Shown here piece by piece: positions 51,185-60,726 of a stretch of 64,000 nucleotides of DNA; positions within the stretch are counted from its first letter, which is position 1; every line of letters starts with the position of its first letter. This DNA comes from Luteimonas abyssi (lineage in GTDB: Bacteria; Pseudomonadota; Gammaproteobacteria; Xanthomonadales; Xanthomonadaceae). The position numbers and the translations under genes are program-made. Location of the stretch: NCBI RefSeq assembly GCF_001482195.1, contig NZ_KQ759763.1, positions 3,226,024 to 3,290,023 of the forward strand, given 5' to 3'. The notes beneath the pieces were generated by a model. That model worked only from the letters and a program-made list of their open reading frames with translations, had not been told where the DNA came from and ran no database searches.

Positions 51185-52399
51185 ATGCCGCTGTCTCCCA
51201 TTCCGGCGCTCGCCATCCGCGCCTACACCGCGACCACCGCGCTCGGGCGCGGCGTCCACGCCCAGGCCGATGCGCTCGCGAACGGCCGGAGCGGTCTGCG
51301 CCGCAACGACTTCGGCACCCGCCCGCTCGAGACCTGGATCGGGCGCGTCGCCGGCCTGGAGGACGCGCCGTTGCCGGAGACTCTGGGCAACTGGGAGTCG
51401 CGCAACCACCGGCTGGCCTGGCTCGCCCTGCACCAGGACGGCGTCCCCGCCGCGATCGAGGCCGTGCGCGGCCGCTACGGCGGCGACCGCGTGGCGATCG
51501 TGCTCGGCACCTCGACGTCCAGCATCGGCGCGACCGAGGAGGCCTACGCACGCAGCGTCGACGGCCGCCCGCCCGCCGACCTCGCGCGCACCGACGTCCA
51601 TCACGTGCACGCGCTGGGTGCGTTCGTGCAGGCCGCCACCGGGCTGACCGGGCCTTGCATCACCGTCGCCACGGCGTGCTCGTCGAGCGCCAAGGTCTTC
51701 GCCCAGGCCGCGCGGCTGATCGCCGCCGGCGTGGTCGATGCCGCCCTGGTCGGCGGTGTGGACACCCTGTGCGGCAGCGTGCTGTTCGGCTTCAACTCGC
51801 TGGCGCTGGTGTCGGCGCAACCGGCACGCCCGCTCGATGCCGATCGCGACGGCCTGTCGCTCGGCGAGGCGGGCGGATTCGCGGTGCTCGAACGCGACGA
51901 CGACGCCACCCGTCCCGGCCTGCGCCTGCACGGCTACGGTGAATCCAGCGACGCCCACCACATGTCGGCGCCGCACCCGGAGGGTCTGGGTGCGCGTCTG
52001 GCGATGACCGATGCGCTCACCCGCGCCGGTCTCGAGGCCGGACGGATCGGCTATCTCAACCTGCACGGCACGGCGACCCCGGCCAACGACCGGGTCGAGG
52101 CCGAGGCGGTCGCCAACCTGTTTCCCGGGGACACCCTGCACGCCGGCTCGACCAAGGGCTGGACCGGCCACACGCTCGGCGCGGCCGGCATCGTCGAATC
52201 GGTGTTCGCGCTCATCGCGCTGGAGACCGGCCTGCTGCCGGGCACGCTCAACAGCCGCACGCCGGACGCGGCCTGCGGACCGCAGATCCGCTTCGAGACC
52301 GCCCGACGCGGCATCGACTACGCCATGAACAATTCGTTCGGCTTCGGTGGCAACAATTGCTCGCTGGTGTTCGGACGCAGCGGAGGAACGCACGCTTGA
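51185..52399 (+). CDS. Beta-ketoacyl-ACP synthase (aryl-polyene KS)
   Basis: A 404-residue FabF-type condensing enzyme with its full catalytic triad: C165 in TACSSS, H294 in NLHGTATP and H329 in STKGWTGHTLGA. In aryl-polyene and xanthomonadin clusters such enzymes extend the aryl starter with malonyl-ACP. The next gene encodes a shorter ketosynthase-like partner after 34 bp, giving the KS/chain-length-factor layout of type II systems. It heads a plus-strand run of four genes. Confidence 0.92.
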   Translation: MPLSPIPALAIRAYTATTALGRGVHAQADALANGRSGLRRNDFGTRPLETWIGRVAGLEDAPLPETLGNWESRNHRLAWLALHQDGVPAAIEAVRGRYGGDRVAIVLGTSTSSIGATEEAYARSVDGRPPADLARTDVHHVHALGAFVQAATGLTGPCITVATACSSSAKVFAQAARLIAAGVVDAALVGGVDTLCGSVLFGFNSLALVSAQPARPLDADRDGLSLGEAGGFAVLERDDDATRPGLRLHGYGESSDAHHMSAPHPEGLGARLAMTDALTRAGLEAGRIGYLNLHGTATPANDRVEAEAVANLFPGDTLHAGSTKGWTGHTLGAAGIVESVFALIALETGLLPGTLNSRTPDAACGPQIRFETARRGIDYAMNNSFGFGGNNCSLVFGRSGGTHA

Positions 52400-52433
52400 C
52401 CGCATGTCCCATCATCGCGAAAGGACGCGTGCG

Positions 52434-53228
52434 ATGACGCGCCTGTCGGCCCGCATCGCGGGTGTCGGCTTCTGGGCCTCCGGGCTGCCGGGCTGGGCTG
52501 CCGCCCAGGCGGCGGCCGAGGGTGCGCCCGCCGTGTCCGACGCCCCGAAACGCCCGGCCCCGTCGCTGCTGGCGGCCAACGAACGCCGTCGCGCGCCCGA
52601 GAGCGTGGTGGTGGCGATCGAGGTCGCACAGGCGGCCTGTCGCGCCGCCGACCGCGATCCGGCCACGTTGCCGTCGATCTTCGTATCCACCTGCGGCGAC
52701 TTCGCGATCACCGATGCGATGTGCACCACGCTCGCGAACGATCCGCTCGACGTGTCGCCCACCCGCTTTCACAACTCGGTCCACAATGCCGCTGCGGGCT
52801 ACTGGACCATCGGGACCGGCTGCACGCGGACCACCACCGCGCTGGCGGCCGGGCCGGGCAGCTTCGCGCAGGGCCTGCTGGAGGCGCTCGTGCAACTCGC
52901 CACCGGCGACGACGATGCGGTGCTGCTGGTCGCCTACGACACGGCCGCGGTCGGCGTGCTCGCGCATCTGGCGCCGAGCAGTGGCCTGCTCGGTGGCGGA
53001 CTCGTCCTCGTGCGCGACGACGCGCCGGGCGGCGGGCCGTCCCTGTCGGCGGTATTCGACAGCGGCGTTGCCGATGCGGGCGACGGCCCGCTGGCGCGGC
53101 GCCTGCACGGCAACGCCATGGCCGGCATGCTGCCGCTGTTCGATGCGCTGGCCCGACGCGCCGACGGCGCGCTGGCTCTCGACGCCGGCGCGGGTCGTCG
53201 GCTGCGGCTGGAGGTGCGCCATGACTGA
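52434..53228 (+). CDS. Ketosynthase-like chain-length-factor protein (Ketoacyl-synt_2)
   Basis: A 264-residue thiolase-fold protein of the Ketoacyl-synt_2 (PF13723) type, recognisable from SIFVSTCGDFAITDAM and SPTRFHNSVHNAAAGYWTIGTG. It is far shorter than a full ketosynthase and lacks the TACSS nucleophile motif, so it is probably the non-condensing partner of the adjacent KS, shaping polyene length. The ATG at 52434 has AAGGA nine bases upstream; an ATG 30 bp earlier is less likely. It overlaps the following glycosyltransferase gene by 8 bp. Confidence 0.83.
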   Translation: MTRLSARIAGVGFWASGLPGWAAAQAAAEGAPAVSDAPKRPAPSLLAANERRRAPESVVVAIEVAQAACRAADRDPATLPSIFVSTCGDFAITDAMCTTLANDPLDVSPTRFHNSVHNAAAGYWTIGTGCTRTTTALAAGPGSFAQGLLEALVQLATGDDDAVLLVAYDTAAVGVLAHLAPSSGLLGGGLVLVRDDAPGGGPSLSAVFDSGVADAGDGPLARRLHGNAMAGMLPLFDALARRADGALALDAGAGRRLRLEVRHD

Positions 53229-54039
53229 ACGTCTGCATCGCGACAATGTCGCCGTGGTGATTCCCGCGCTGAACGAGGCCCTGCGCATCCGGGACGTGGT
53301 CGTGGCGGCGCTCGCCGAGTGCGATCGCGTCATCGTCGTCGACGACGGCTCGGACGACGGCACCGCAGGCCTGATCGCCGACCTGCCCTGCACGGTAGTG
53401 CGCCACTCGCGGCGCATGGGCAAGGGCGCCAGCCTGCGCGACGGTTTCGCCGAGGCGCTGCGCCACGGCGCGCGCGCGGTGCTCACCATGGACGGCGACG
53501 GCCAGCACGCGGCGGCCGACATCCCACGCCTGATCGCCAGCGCCAACCGGCATCCCGGCGCGATCATCATCGGCGCGCGCTTGCGCAAGCGCGACTGCCA
53601 GCCCTGGTACCGCCGCCTGGGCAACGATTTCGGCGACTGGGGCATCGCGTGGGCCTGCGGCTACCGCCTGATCGACTCGCAGAGCGGCCAGCGCCTGTAT
53701 CCGGCGGCCGTCTGCGCGTTGCCGGATGTCCCCGGCGAGGGCTTCGTGTTCGAAGCGCAGATGCTGATCTCGGCCGCGCGCGAACTCGGTGCGCATGCGG
53801 TGTCGCTGCCGGTGGAAACCCGCTACGCGACCGCCGACATCCCGCTGCGCAAGAGTCACTTCAGGCTGTGGCGGGACCTGTACAGGATCACCTCGCACGT
53901 CGTCGTACAGGTCGTCACGCACGGCCGTCTCGTCGAACGCTACCGCGCCAGACGCGCCCATCCGCCATTGATCGACGACAGCGATGCGCCCCTGCAACCG
54001 GCCACGCTGCAGCCCGGGCACCCGCCTGGAACCGGCTGA
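53221..54039 (+). CDS. Glycosyltransferase family 2, aryl-polyene cluster type
   Basis: A 272-residue GT-A protein with VVIPALNEALRIRDVV at the N-terminus, DDGSDDGTAGLI (about 38-49) and the metal-binding MDGDGQH (about 87-93). The fold resembles dolichyl-phosphate-mannose-type GT2 enzymes, without transmembrane segments. GT2 members are regular parts of aryl-polyene clusters, where they may glycosylate the lipid anchor or pigment; the sugar is unknown. It overlaps the gene before and lies 3 bp from the halogenase gene after, so the four genes are one operon. Confidence 0.85.
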   Translation: MTERLHRDNVAVVIPALNEALRIRDVVVAALAECDRVIVVDDGSDDGTAGLIADLPCTVVRHSRRMGKGASLRDGFAEALRHGARAVLTMDGDGQHAAADIPRLIASANRHPGAIIIGARLRKRDCQPWYRRLGNDFGDWGIAWACGYRLIDSQSGQRLYPAAVCALPDVPGEGFVFEAQMLISAARELGAHAVSLPVETRYATADIPLRKSHFRLWRDLYRITSHVVVQVVTHGRLVERYRARRAHPPLIDDSDAPLQPATLQPGHPPGTG

Positions 54040-54042
54040 CCC

Positions 54043-55722
54043 ATGCACACCACAACCGCACATCCCACCGATCCCATCGCACCCGATCGCGCCACCGACG
54101 TGCTGGTGCTCGGCGGCGGCCTGGCCGGCCTGTCCCTGGCCCTGCAACTGCGTCGACAGGACCCGGGGCTGCAGATCACGGTCGTCGAGCGGCGCGCGCA
54201 CCCGGTGCGCGAGGCGGCGCACAAGGTCGGCGAGTCTACCGTCGAGATCGGCGCGCATTACTTCGCCGAGACACTCGGCCTGCGCGACCACCTGGAGCAC
54301 GAGCAGATCCGCAAGTTCGGCTTCCGCTTCTTCTTCTCCGACGGCCGCCGCGACATCGATCGCTGCACCGAGGTCGGGGTGAGCCGGGCCATGCCCACGC
54401 CGTCCTGGCAGATCGACCGCGGCCGTTTCGAAAATGCGCTCGCCGAGCGCGCGCAGGCGGCGGAGGTGACGTTCCTCGACGGCGCCGTGGTCCGCGCGAT
54501 CGCGCTGGGCACCGGGGACGCGCGTCATCGCGTCGAGATCGATCACGCGGGGATGCGGCAGACGATCGACGCCGGCTGGGTCGTCGATGCCAGCGGACGC
54601 GCCGGCCTGCTCAAGCGCAAGCTCGGCCTGGCACGGGCCAATGCGCACACCGCGAACGCCGTGTGGTGGCGGGTGGACGGCCTGGTCGATCCGAATACCT
54701 GGTCGGACGACGCCGATTGGCATGCGCGCTGCGAACCGCCCGAGCGCTGGCGGTCCACCAACCACCTGTGCGGCGAGGGATACTGGGTCTGGTTGATCCC
54801 GCTGGCCTCGGGTGCCCATTCGATCGGCATCGTCTGCGATGCGGCGCTGCATCCGCTCGACACGATGAACACCCACGCCAAGGCCATGGACTGGTTGCGT
54901 CGGCACCAGCCGCGACTCGCCACGGCGTTGGAAGACCCGCGCCACGCGCTGCAGGATTTCCTGTTCCTGCGCGACTTCTCCTACGACTGCCGGCAAGTGC
55001 TCTCCGCCGACCGTTGGGCGATCGTCGGCGAAGCGGGCATGTTCCTGGATCCGTTCTACTCGCCGGGCAGCGATTTCATCGCGATCGCCAACACGTTCCT
55101 GTGCGATCTGATCGCGCGCGACCGCAGCGGCCGCATGTTCGGGCCGTATGCCGGCCTCTACGAACAGGCCTACCGGCTGTTCTACGAGAACACCCTCGCC
55201 CTCTACCAGGACCAGTACACGCTGTTCGGCGACGAGCAGGTCATGCCGATCAAAGTGGTGTGGGACTACACCTACTACTGGTCGTTGCTCGCCCCCTTGT
55301 TCTTCGCCGGCAAGTTGACCGACGTGGCGATGCTGGGGCGCCTGCGGCCGTTGTTCGACGCCGCCAGCGCGCTGAACCTGGCGATGCAACCGATGCTGCG
55401 CGACTGGGGCCGCCGCAACGCGGGGGGCACGCCCGGACCGGGTCGCCTGCTCGACCAGTTCCGGATCGACTGGTTCTGCGCCCTCAACGGCGGCTTGTGC
55501 GACAGCCTGGACGACGAAGCCTTCTTCGCCCGCCTGGCCGACAACGTGCGGCGCATGCATGCGCTGGCGGCGGAAATCGCGGCGCAAGCACGGCACACGC
55601 ATCCGGAGATCGAGACGACTGCGCTGGACGCACTGGCGTCGGCCGACGACTCGCCCGGATCCCCCCCGTTGCTGGATCCGGTCTGGTACGCCCCATCCCC
55701 CGCGGCACCAAGATCCGCCTGA
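54043..55722 (+). CDS. Flavin-dependent halogenase of the xanthomonadin-type cluster
   Basis: The 559-residue flavoprotein has an N-terminal FAD fold (GGGLAG, 24-29), the halogenase-type AHKVGEST with K61, and the diagnostic WVWLIP at 248-253. It also has a GEAGMFLDPFYSPGSDFIAIAN flavin-contact block. It belongs to the phenol/ACP-bound-substrate branch more than to the free-tryptophan branch. Xanthomonadins are brominated aryl polyenes, so bromination of the aryl head is the natural inference. It ends the plus-strand operon; the next gene is convergent. Confidence 0.88.
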   Translation: MHTTTAHPTDPIAPDRATDVLVLGGGLAGLSLALQLRRQDPGLQITVVERRAHPVREAAHKVGESTVEIGAHYFAETLGLRDHLEHEQIRKFGFRFFFSDGRRDIDRCTEVGVSRAMPTPSWQIDRGRFENALAERAQAAEVTFLDGAVVRAIALGTGDARHRVEIDHAGMRQTIDAGWVVDASGRAGLLKRKLGLARANAHTANAVWWRVDGLVDPNTWSDDADWHARCEPPERWRSTNHLCGEGYWVWLIPLASGAHSIGIVCDAALHPLDTMNTHAKAMDWLRRHQPRLATALEDPRHALQDFLFLRDFSYDCRQVLSADRWAIVGEAGMFLDPFYSPGSDFIAIANTFLCDLIARDRSGRMFGPYAGLYEQAYRLFYENTLALYQDQYTLFGDEQVMPIKVVWDYTYYWSLLAPLFFAGKLTDVAMLGRLRPLFDAASALNLAMQPMLRDWGRRNAGGTPGPGRLLDQFRIDWFCALNGGLCDSLDDEAFFARLADNVRRMHALAAEIAAQARHTHPEIETTALDALASADDSPGSPPLLDPVWYAPSPAAPRSA

Positions 55723-55857
55723 GCGCGGGGCGCCGCGAACACGGCGCGGTCCGCGTATCGATCCACCCCCTCGGCGACGCGCCGCCCGACCGCACGGGAG
55801 CGCACGCGGAGCGCGCGGGACGCCCGCCGTTTCGGACGTACGCTCAGCCGACGCGCA

Positions 55858-56331
55858 TCAGTGCGTCGGCGTGGGCGGCGGCGGGGCCGTCTCCGGCGGC
55901 GGATTGGCGACCCAGATCGCCACGCCGCTGCCGTACTGCTGGGTCGGACTGATGTTCACGCCCACACCCGCGCTGCTGAAGCCGCTGCCGCCCCAGCGAC
56001 CACCGCCGGCGCCGACGCTCACGTTGCCGCCGCTGCCGCCGCCGTCGGCGACGCCCTGCAGCAGCACACCGTTGGCGCCCAGGCGGGCGGCCTCCTCGCG
56101 CAGCTTGCGCAGCACCGAATCGGTCTTGTTCTGCGCGCCGTACGTGAACGCGCCGGAGGCGGTGCGCAGCACCGCGATTTCCTCGTAACCGCCCGGCGGC
56201 GGGCCGTGGTAGACGCGCACCTGCGCCGGGTCGATCGGCGGACGCGGAGTACCGGTAAGGATGTGGGACGAGGCGCAGGCCGACAGCAACAGCACCGCGG
56301 CCAGGGGCAGGACGGTTCGCAAGGCGCGCAT
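55858..56331 (-). CDS. Predicted lipoprotein, DUF4156-like
   Basis: A 157-residue lipoprotein: signal MRALRTVLPLAAVLLLSAC with lipidated C19. The domain RVYHGPPPGGYEEIAVLRT ... LREEAARLGANGVLLQG resembles small DUF4156-type outer-membrane lipoproteins. A Gly/Ser-rich stretch (about 100-130) and Pro-rich tail follow. It is the last gene of the minus-strand block and lies 114 bp from the ketoreductase gene. A specific role in pigment synthesis is doubtful. Confidence 0.75.
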   Translation of the reverse strand: MRALRTVLPLAAVLLLSACASSHILTGTPRPPIDPAQVRVYHGPPPGGYEEIAVLRTASGAFTYGAQNKTDSVLRKLREEAARLGANGVLLQGVADGGGSGGNVSVGAGGGRWGGSGFSSAGVGVNISPTQQYGSGVAIWVANPPPETAPPPPTPTH

Positions 56332-56445
56332 AGCGGCGTTCCCGTGGTGAGGTTCGCGCATCATGCCGCGAGGCGGCTGAATTGTGCGTGCAGGTCTTTC
56401 GCGGCCACATTCAGCCTGGCGGGCGCGGGACGGCGCCGCCCGCGC

Positions 56446-57192
56446 TCACCCCATGCCGCCATTGACCCCGATCACCTGGCCGTTGACGTAACCGGCCTCG
56501 TCGCGGCACAGGAACGCCACCACCGCGGCCACCTCGTCCGGCGCGCCGACGCGCGCGGCGGGCACCATCTGGCGAACCGCCTCGGCCGGAAACGCGTCTC
56601 CGGTCATCGCACCGGCGATGACGCCCGGCGCGACCACGTTCGCGGTGATGCCGCGGCTGGCCATCTCCCGCGCCAGCGAGCGGGTCGCCCCGTGCAGCGC
56701 CGCCTTGGCAGCGGCGTAGTTGGTCTGGCCGCGATTGCCCAGCACCGCGGCCACGCTGGACACGCTGACCACCCGGCCCCAGCGCGTGCGTGCCATCGGC
56801 AGCAGCAACGGCTGGGTGACGTGGAAGAAGCCGTTGAGCGACACGTCGATCACCCGCGTCCATTGCCGCTCGTCCATGCCGGCCATCGGGGCGTCGTCGT
56901 GGATGCCGGCATTGTTGACCACGACCTGGATCGGTCCCTGCGCCAGCAGAGACTCGACCGCGGCGCGCGCCGCAGCGCCGTCGGCGACGTCGAACGTCAC
57001 CGCCTCCGCGTGACCGCCGGCCGCGACGATCGCGGCGACCACCTCGTCGGCGCGGTCGCGGTTGCGGTTGGCGTGCACGATCACGTGCAACCCGTCGGCG
57101 GCGAGGCGGCGGCAGATCGCGCCGCCGATGTCGCCGCTGCCACCGGTGACCAGGGCACGGCGCGGCTTGGGTGTCGAAGTCGAAGTCGTCAT
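56446..57192 (-). CDS. 3-oxoacyl-ACP reductase (FabG-like), aryl-polyene KR
   Basis: A 248-residue short-chain dehydrogenase. It has the NADPH-binding TGGSGDIGGAI (about 16-26), NNAGI near 90, catalytic Ser in SVSSVAAV near 142, and YAAAK with catalytic Tyr/Lys near 155-159. It reduces the 3-keto group of each elongation unit during polyene synthesis. The 59-bp gap to the upstream dehydratase gene and shared direction suggest one operon. The ATG at 57192 has a purine-rich ribosome-binding site (GGCGGGGA). Confidence 0.9.
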   Translation of the reverse strand: MTTSTSTPKPRRALVTGGSGDIGGAICRRLAADGLHVIVHANRNRDRADEVVAAIVAAGGHAEAVTFDVADGAAARAAVESLLAQGPIQVVVNNAGIHDDAPMAGMDERQWTRVIDVSLNGFFHVTQPLLLPMARTRWGRVVSVSSVAAVLGNRGQTNYAAAKAALHGATRSLAREMASRGITANVVAPGVIAGAMTGDAFPAEAVRQMVPAARVGAPDEVAAVVAFLCRDEAGYVNGQVIGVNGGMG

Positions 57193-57251
57193 CGGTGGAT
57201 TATCCCCGCCTGGTACGTCCCGATGCCAACCGGAGGCGTCGCGCGGTGCGA

Positions 57252-57683
57252 TCAGGCACCGAGCATCACCGCGGCCCGACCTTCGGCCAGCACGTGGTCG
57301 CGATGCAGGATGCGAAACGCGTACTGCTGGCTGTCGGCGCCTTCGGCCAGCGCTTCCGCCTCGCAGACCAGGGCGTCGGGCAAGCGGTCGATCCGCTCCA
57401 CGTTCAGACGCACCGCACGCAGCGCGACCAGCAACCCGGGCCGCACCGGGGCACCCGCGGCGCGGCCGCGCAGGCCGCCATGCACCGCCATCGCCTGCGC
57501 GCCGTACTCGCACAGGTGCACCGCGCGCAGGCGACCATCGCTGCGCAGCGGATGTGCAGGATCGCGGTGGCCGTCGCCGTGCAGGCGGATCGTGCGCGCG
57601 TCCCAGGCCAGCACCCGGTCCCAGAGGCACATCGCACCCTGGTGCGGGATCAGCGTCAGCAACGTGTTGCGGTCGATCGTCAT
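57252..57683 (-). CDS. Hotdog-fold 3-hydroxyacyl-ACP dehydratase (ApeP-like)
   Basis: A 143-residue hotdog protein with LLTLIPHQGAMCLWDRV at the N-terminus and HLCEYGAQAMAVHGGL near residue 60, features of the aryl-polyene dehydratases. It should remove water from the 3-hydroxyacyl-ACP made by the ketoreductase, creating the conjugated double bonds. The ATG overlaps the MMPL stop (ATGA), and AAGGAGG lies six bases upstream, one of the best ribosome-binding sites in the cluster. Confidence 0.85.
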   Translation of the reverse strand: MTIDRNTLLTLIPHQGAMCLWDRVLAWDARTIRLHGDGHRDPAHPLRSDGRLRAVHLCEYGAQAMAVHGGLRGRAAGAPVRPGLLVALRAVRLNVERIDRLPDALVCEAEALAEGADSQQYAFRILHRDHVLAEGRAAVMLGA

Positions 57684-60037
57684 GCGGAGCCTCCTTCCGC
57701 CGCCGGTGCGTCCGCGGCGGAAGCACCGCCATGACCGGCCAGCAACACCGCGAACACGAAATTGCCGACCACGCCCAGCGTCACCGTCAGCCCGATCGCG
57801 CGCAGCACCGGAATCGACGACAGCGCCAGCAGCCCGAAGACCAGTGCGGTCATCGACGAACAGACCAGGATCGCGTGCAGCGTCCGCAGGTGTTCGGCAC
57901 GGTCGTGGCGCGCACGCTCGAAGAACAGCGCGTAGTCGAGGCCGAGACCAGCCGCGAGGATCAACGAGACCAGGTGGAACAGGGTCAGCTCGACCCCGCA
58001 GGCGCGCAGCACGGCCACACTGAGCACCAGCGTCAGGCCCATCGGCAGCAGCACCCGGCCCACCCGCGCCGGCCGACGCAGCGCGAACCACACGGTGGCC
58101 GCCAGCAGCAACGCGGCCAGCGCCAGCGCGCCGAGCACCCCGCCGCGCCAGGCGCCGACCAGGGATTCCGAGGTGTCCTTCAGGTCGACGAGCTGCGCCC
58201 CGGCCGCGGCGAGTGCGGCGGCCACCCGGTCAGGATCGGTCAGACCGCCCAGCGAGACCAGCGCGACGCTGCCGTCCGCACCGGGCAGCAGCAGGCCGGA
58301 CACACTGGCCTCGAGCGGCGTGCCGGCCAGATCGCCTGCGGTGAGGACCGGCGCGGTGCGCGCGGTTTCGACATCGTCGAGAAACGGTGCGAACGCATCC
58401 GCCCGGAACGGGGTGCCGGCGACCGCCGTATCGAGCGCGGCACGCAGCGCGTCGGGGGCGGGCAGGCGCGCCTGGCGGGCACGCTGGGTCGCCGCGTCCG
58501 GCAGGTAGCGTGCCGCCAGTTCGAAGCTCCCCAGCGCGCCGTCGGCCACGAGCCCGTCGAGCACGGGCACCAGCGCGGCGGACGCGGCGAGCGCGGCCTC
58601 GTCGTCAGCCGCGCGCAGGGTCGCCATGTAGCGCACGTCCGGTGCACCCAGCGCCTCGCGCAGGCGGGTATCGTCGCGCATGCCCTGCTCCGGCACCGGA
58701 GTCAGCCGCGACAGGTCGTTCTCCCAGAACGGCGCCGGCGCCCAGGCCGCCACGGCGAGCGCCAGCACGGCCAGACCGCCGAGCAGCCACGGCCGCGGGC
58801 GCGGCAGATGGTCGAAGACGCCGGCGCAGGCCACCACCCAGCGCGCCCGGCCGACATCGCCGCTGCGCGCGGGCAGCAGCGGCGGCAGCAGGAAGCGGGT
58901 CGCCAGCGCCGCGGCGAGCAGGCCGGCGATAGTGAACACCGCCAGTTGGCGCAGGCCGTCGACACCGGTCACCAGGAAGGTGAGGTAGGCGATGCAGGTC
59001 GACACCACCCCGGTCAGCAGGGTGGGCCACAGCGTGCGTGCGACATCCCCGGGGCGCTGCCGCCCGTGCAGGTGGCTGAAGAGATGGACCGGATAGTCCT
59101 GCGCCACGCCAACCAGGGTGAAGCCGAATGCGAGGGTGATGCCGTGGATGCTGTCGGCCGTCGCCGCGACGGCCGCGAAGCCCACCAGCGCGGCGCTGGC
59201 CAACGGCAGCACGCCGAGCAGCAACAGGCGAGCGCTGCGATAGGCCAGCACGAACAGCAGCACCAGGCCCAGCGTGCCGAACGCGCCGATGCGCGTCGCC
59301 TCGCGCGCCGTGCGCGCGCCGATCTCTACCGAGAACGCGCCGGGACCGGTCAACGTCAGCCGGCTGCCGCTGTCGGCCGACACCTCGGCGAACGCGGCCT
59401 CGATCGCGGCGATGACGCCGGCCTGGGCGCCGGGGTCGAACCCGGCGGCGTGCGTGCGCAGCACCAGCAGCGCCTCCTCGCCGGCGGCATCGAACCAGAC
59501 GTCGTCGATCCGCTCGGGTGCGCCGGCGGGCTCCCAGCGTTCGGCCAGATGCAGGAACTCCAGGGTCGGATCGGAGGGCAGCAGCGGCTCCACCAGGTCG
59601 GCGGCCGGCGAGCCGAGATCCTGCAGCCGCTCGTCCAGCGCATCGCGCAGGGTCTCGGCGTCGAGCGGCTGCGCGTCGTAACGATCCGTGAGCAGATACC
59701 GGTAAGGCAGCAGTGCGGCGGGAATGGCATCGAGGCTCTGTGCATCGCCGTTGGCGACGAACTCGATCGACGGCGTCTCCGCCAGCCGTCGCCGTAGCGC
59801 GTCCGACTGCGCGGCCAAGGTCCACGTATCGGCACCGCGAATGCCCGCCAGCAGCAGGCGGCTGCCCGGACCGTCGCCGAGTTCGTCGATCAGCAGCCGC
59901 TCCTCGGGCGTCTGCGGCGCGGGCAGGAACGCGCGCAGATCGCCCGAGATCTCGACGCGCTGCGCCGCCCAGAACCCGAGCAGGCCGAGCAACAGCGCCC
60001 AGGCCAGCGCCAATGCCCACTGCGTCGAGGATCTCAT
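57680..60037 (-). CDS. MMPL/RND-family lipid exporter
   Basis: A 785-residue membrane protein with the MMPL layout: an N-terminal transmembrane segment, a large periplasmic loop (about 30-240), and a five-to-six-helix bundle (about 245-400) with FTLVGVAQDYPVHLFSHL. A second loop and a second bundle (about 640-765) with GLGLDYALFFERARHDRA follow. Such exporters carry the finished pigment-lipid across the inner membrane toward the outer membrane. It is translationally coupled both to the LolA-like gene before (ATGA) and to the dehydratase gene after (ATGA). Confidence 0.9.
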   Translation of the reverse strand: MRSSTQWALALAWALLLGLLGFWAAQRVEISGDLRAFLPAPQTPEERLLIDELGDGPGSRLLLAGIRGADTWTLAAQSDALRRRLAETPSIEFVANGDAQSLDAIPAALLPYRYLLTDRYDAQPLDAETLRDALDERLQDLGSPAADLVEPLLPSDPTLEFLHLAERWEPAGAPERIDDVWFDAAGEEALLVLRTHAAGFDPGAQAGVIAAIEAAFAEVSADSGSRLTLTGPGAFSVEIGARTAREATRIGAFGTLGLVLLFVLAYRSARLLLLGVLPLASAALVGFAAVAATADSIHGITLAFGFTLVGVAQDYPVHLFSHLHGRQRPGDVARTLWPTLLTGVVSTCIAYLTFLVTGVDGLRQLAVFTIAGLLAAALATRFLLPPLLPARSGDVGRARWVVACAGVFDHLPRPRPWLLGGLAVLALAVAAWAPAPFWENDLSRLTPVPEQGMRDDTRLREALGAPDVRYMATLRAADDEAALAASAALVPVLDGLVADGALGSFELAARYLPDAATQRARQARLPAPDALRAALDTAVAGTPFRADAFAPFLDDVETARTAPVLTAGDLAGTPLEASVSGLLLPGADGSVALVSLGGLTDPDRVAAALAAAGAQLVDLKDTSESLVGAWRGGVLGALALAALLLAATVWFALRRPARVGRVLLPMGLTLVLSVAVLRACGVELTLFHLVSLILAAGLGLDYALFFERARHDRAEHLRTLHAILVCSSMTALVFGLLALSSIPVLRAIGLTVTLGVVGNFVFAVLLAGHGGASAADAPAAEGGSA

Positions 60038-60726
60038 CGCGAGGACCGGGCTCCGGCGCAGCGCGCCGCCAGGCCGGCGGCGTCGAGGTCGGGAGCGGCG
60101 TCGGCGGCGGCCGCACCGAGCAGCGTGCGTTGCGCCTCGCCGCGCGCCGGTCGGCTTTCGATGCAGCGCAGTGCGTCGCCGTCACCATGCAGCACGATGG
60201 CCTCGAGGCGTCGCGCGACCGCCGCATCGGACGGTACCAGGGTCAGGGTCCAGGCCTGCCGGTCGCCTTCGGTACTCAACGTGTACTGACGTTCGAGCGC
60301 AGCACGGTCGCCGGCCAGCAGCGCACCGAAGCTCGCCTGCAACGCGGCGAGTTCGGGGACACGCGACAGCCGGACCCGACGTGGGGAGCGTCCTTCGCGC
60401 GCGATCACCGCCTCGCCGTCGCGGATGGTCGTGGTCTCCCGGTACGGCGCCCGCACCTCGCGCACCAGCGTCTGCGCGTCGGGCCGCGCGTACTCGCCGC
60501 TGATGCGCAGCGGCACATCCAGCGTGCGCGACTCGCGCAACTCCAGGAACGCGGTGGCGACAGGCGGGGGCTGGGTCAACGTGGCCAGCACCCAGGCACT
60601 GTCGGCCGGCTCAGTCGCGGTCTGCGGCTGTGCCCAGGCCGACAGCGGAAGCAGTGCGCACAGCATCGCCATCCGCAACTGGAGACGGCGCGCGGCGTGC
60701 GGAATCGGTGTGGACGACACGGTCAT
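60034..60726 (-). CDS. LolA-like periplasmic carrier protein
   Basis: About 230 residues with a signal peptide (RRLQLRMAMLCALLPLSAWAQ) and a LolA-type beta-sheet domain: SGEYARPDAQTLVREVRAPY, EAVIAREGRSPRRV and WTLTLVPSDAAVARRL. It probably shuttles the pigment lipid or a lipoprotein across the periplasm after the MMPL exporter. The start is uncertain: ATGs at 60726, 60672 and 60666 all keep the signal peptide, and all overlap the upstream acyltransferase gene (116, 62 or 56 bp). It is coupled to the MMPL gene by ATGA. Confidence 0.8.
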   Translation of the reverse strand: MTVSSTPIPHAARRLQLRMAMLCALLPLSAWAQPQTATEPADSAWVLATLTQPPPVATAFLELRESRTLDVPLRISGEYARPDAQTLVREVRAPYRETTTIRDGEAVIAREGRSPRRVRLSRVPELAALQASFGALLAGDRAALERQYTLSTEGDRQAWTLTLVPSDAAVARRLEAIVLHGDGDALRCIESRPARGEAQRTLLGAAAADAAPDLDAAGLAARCAGARSSR

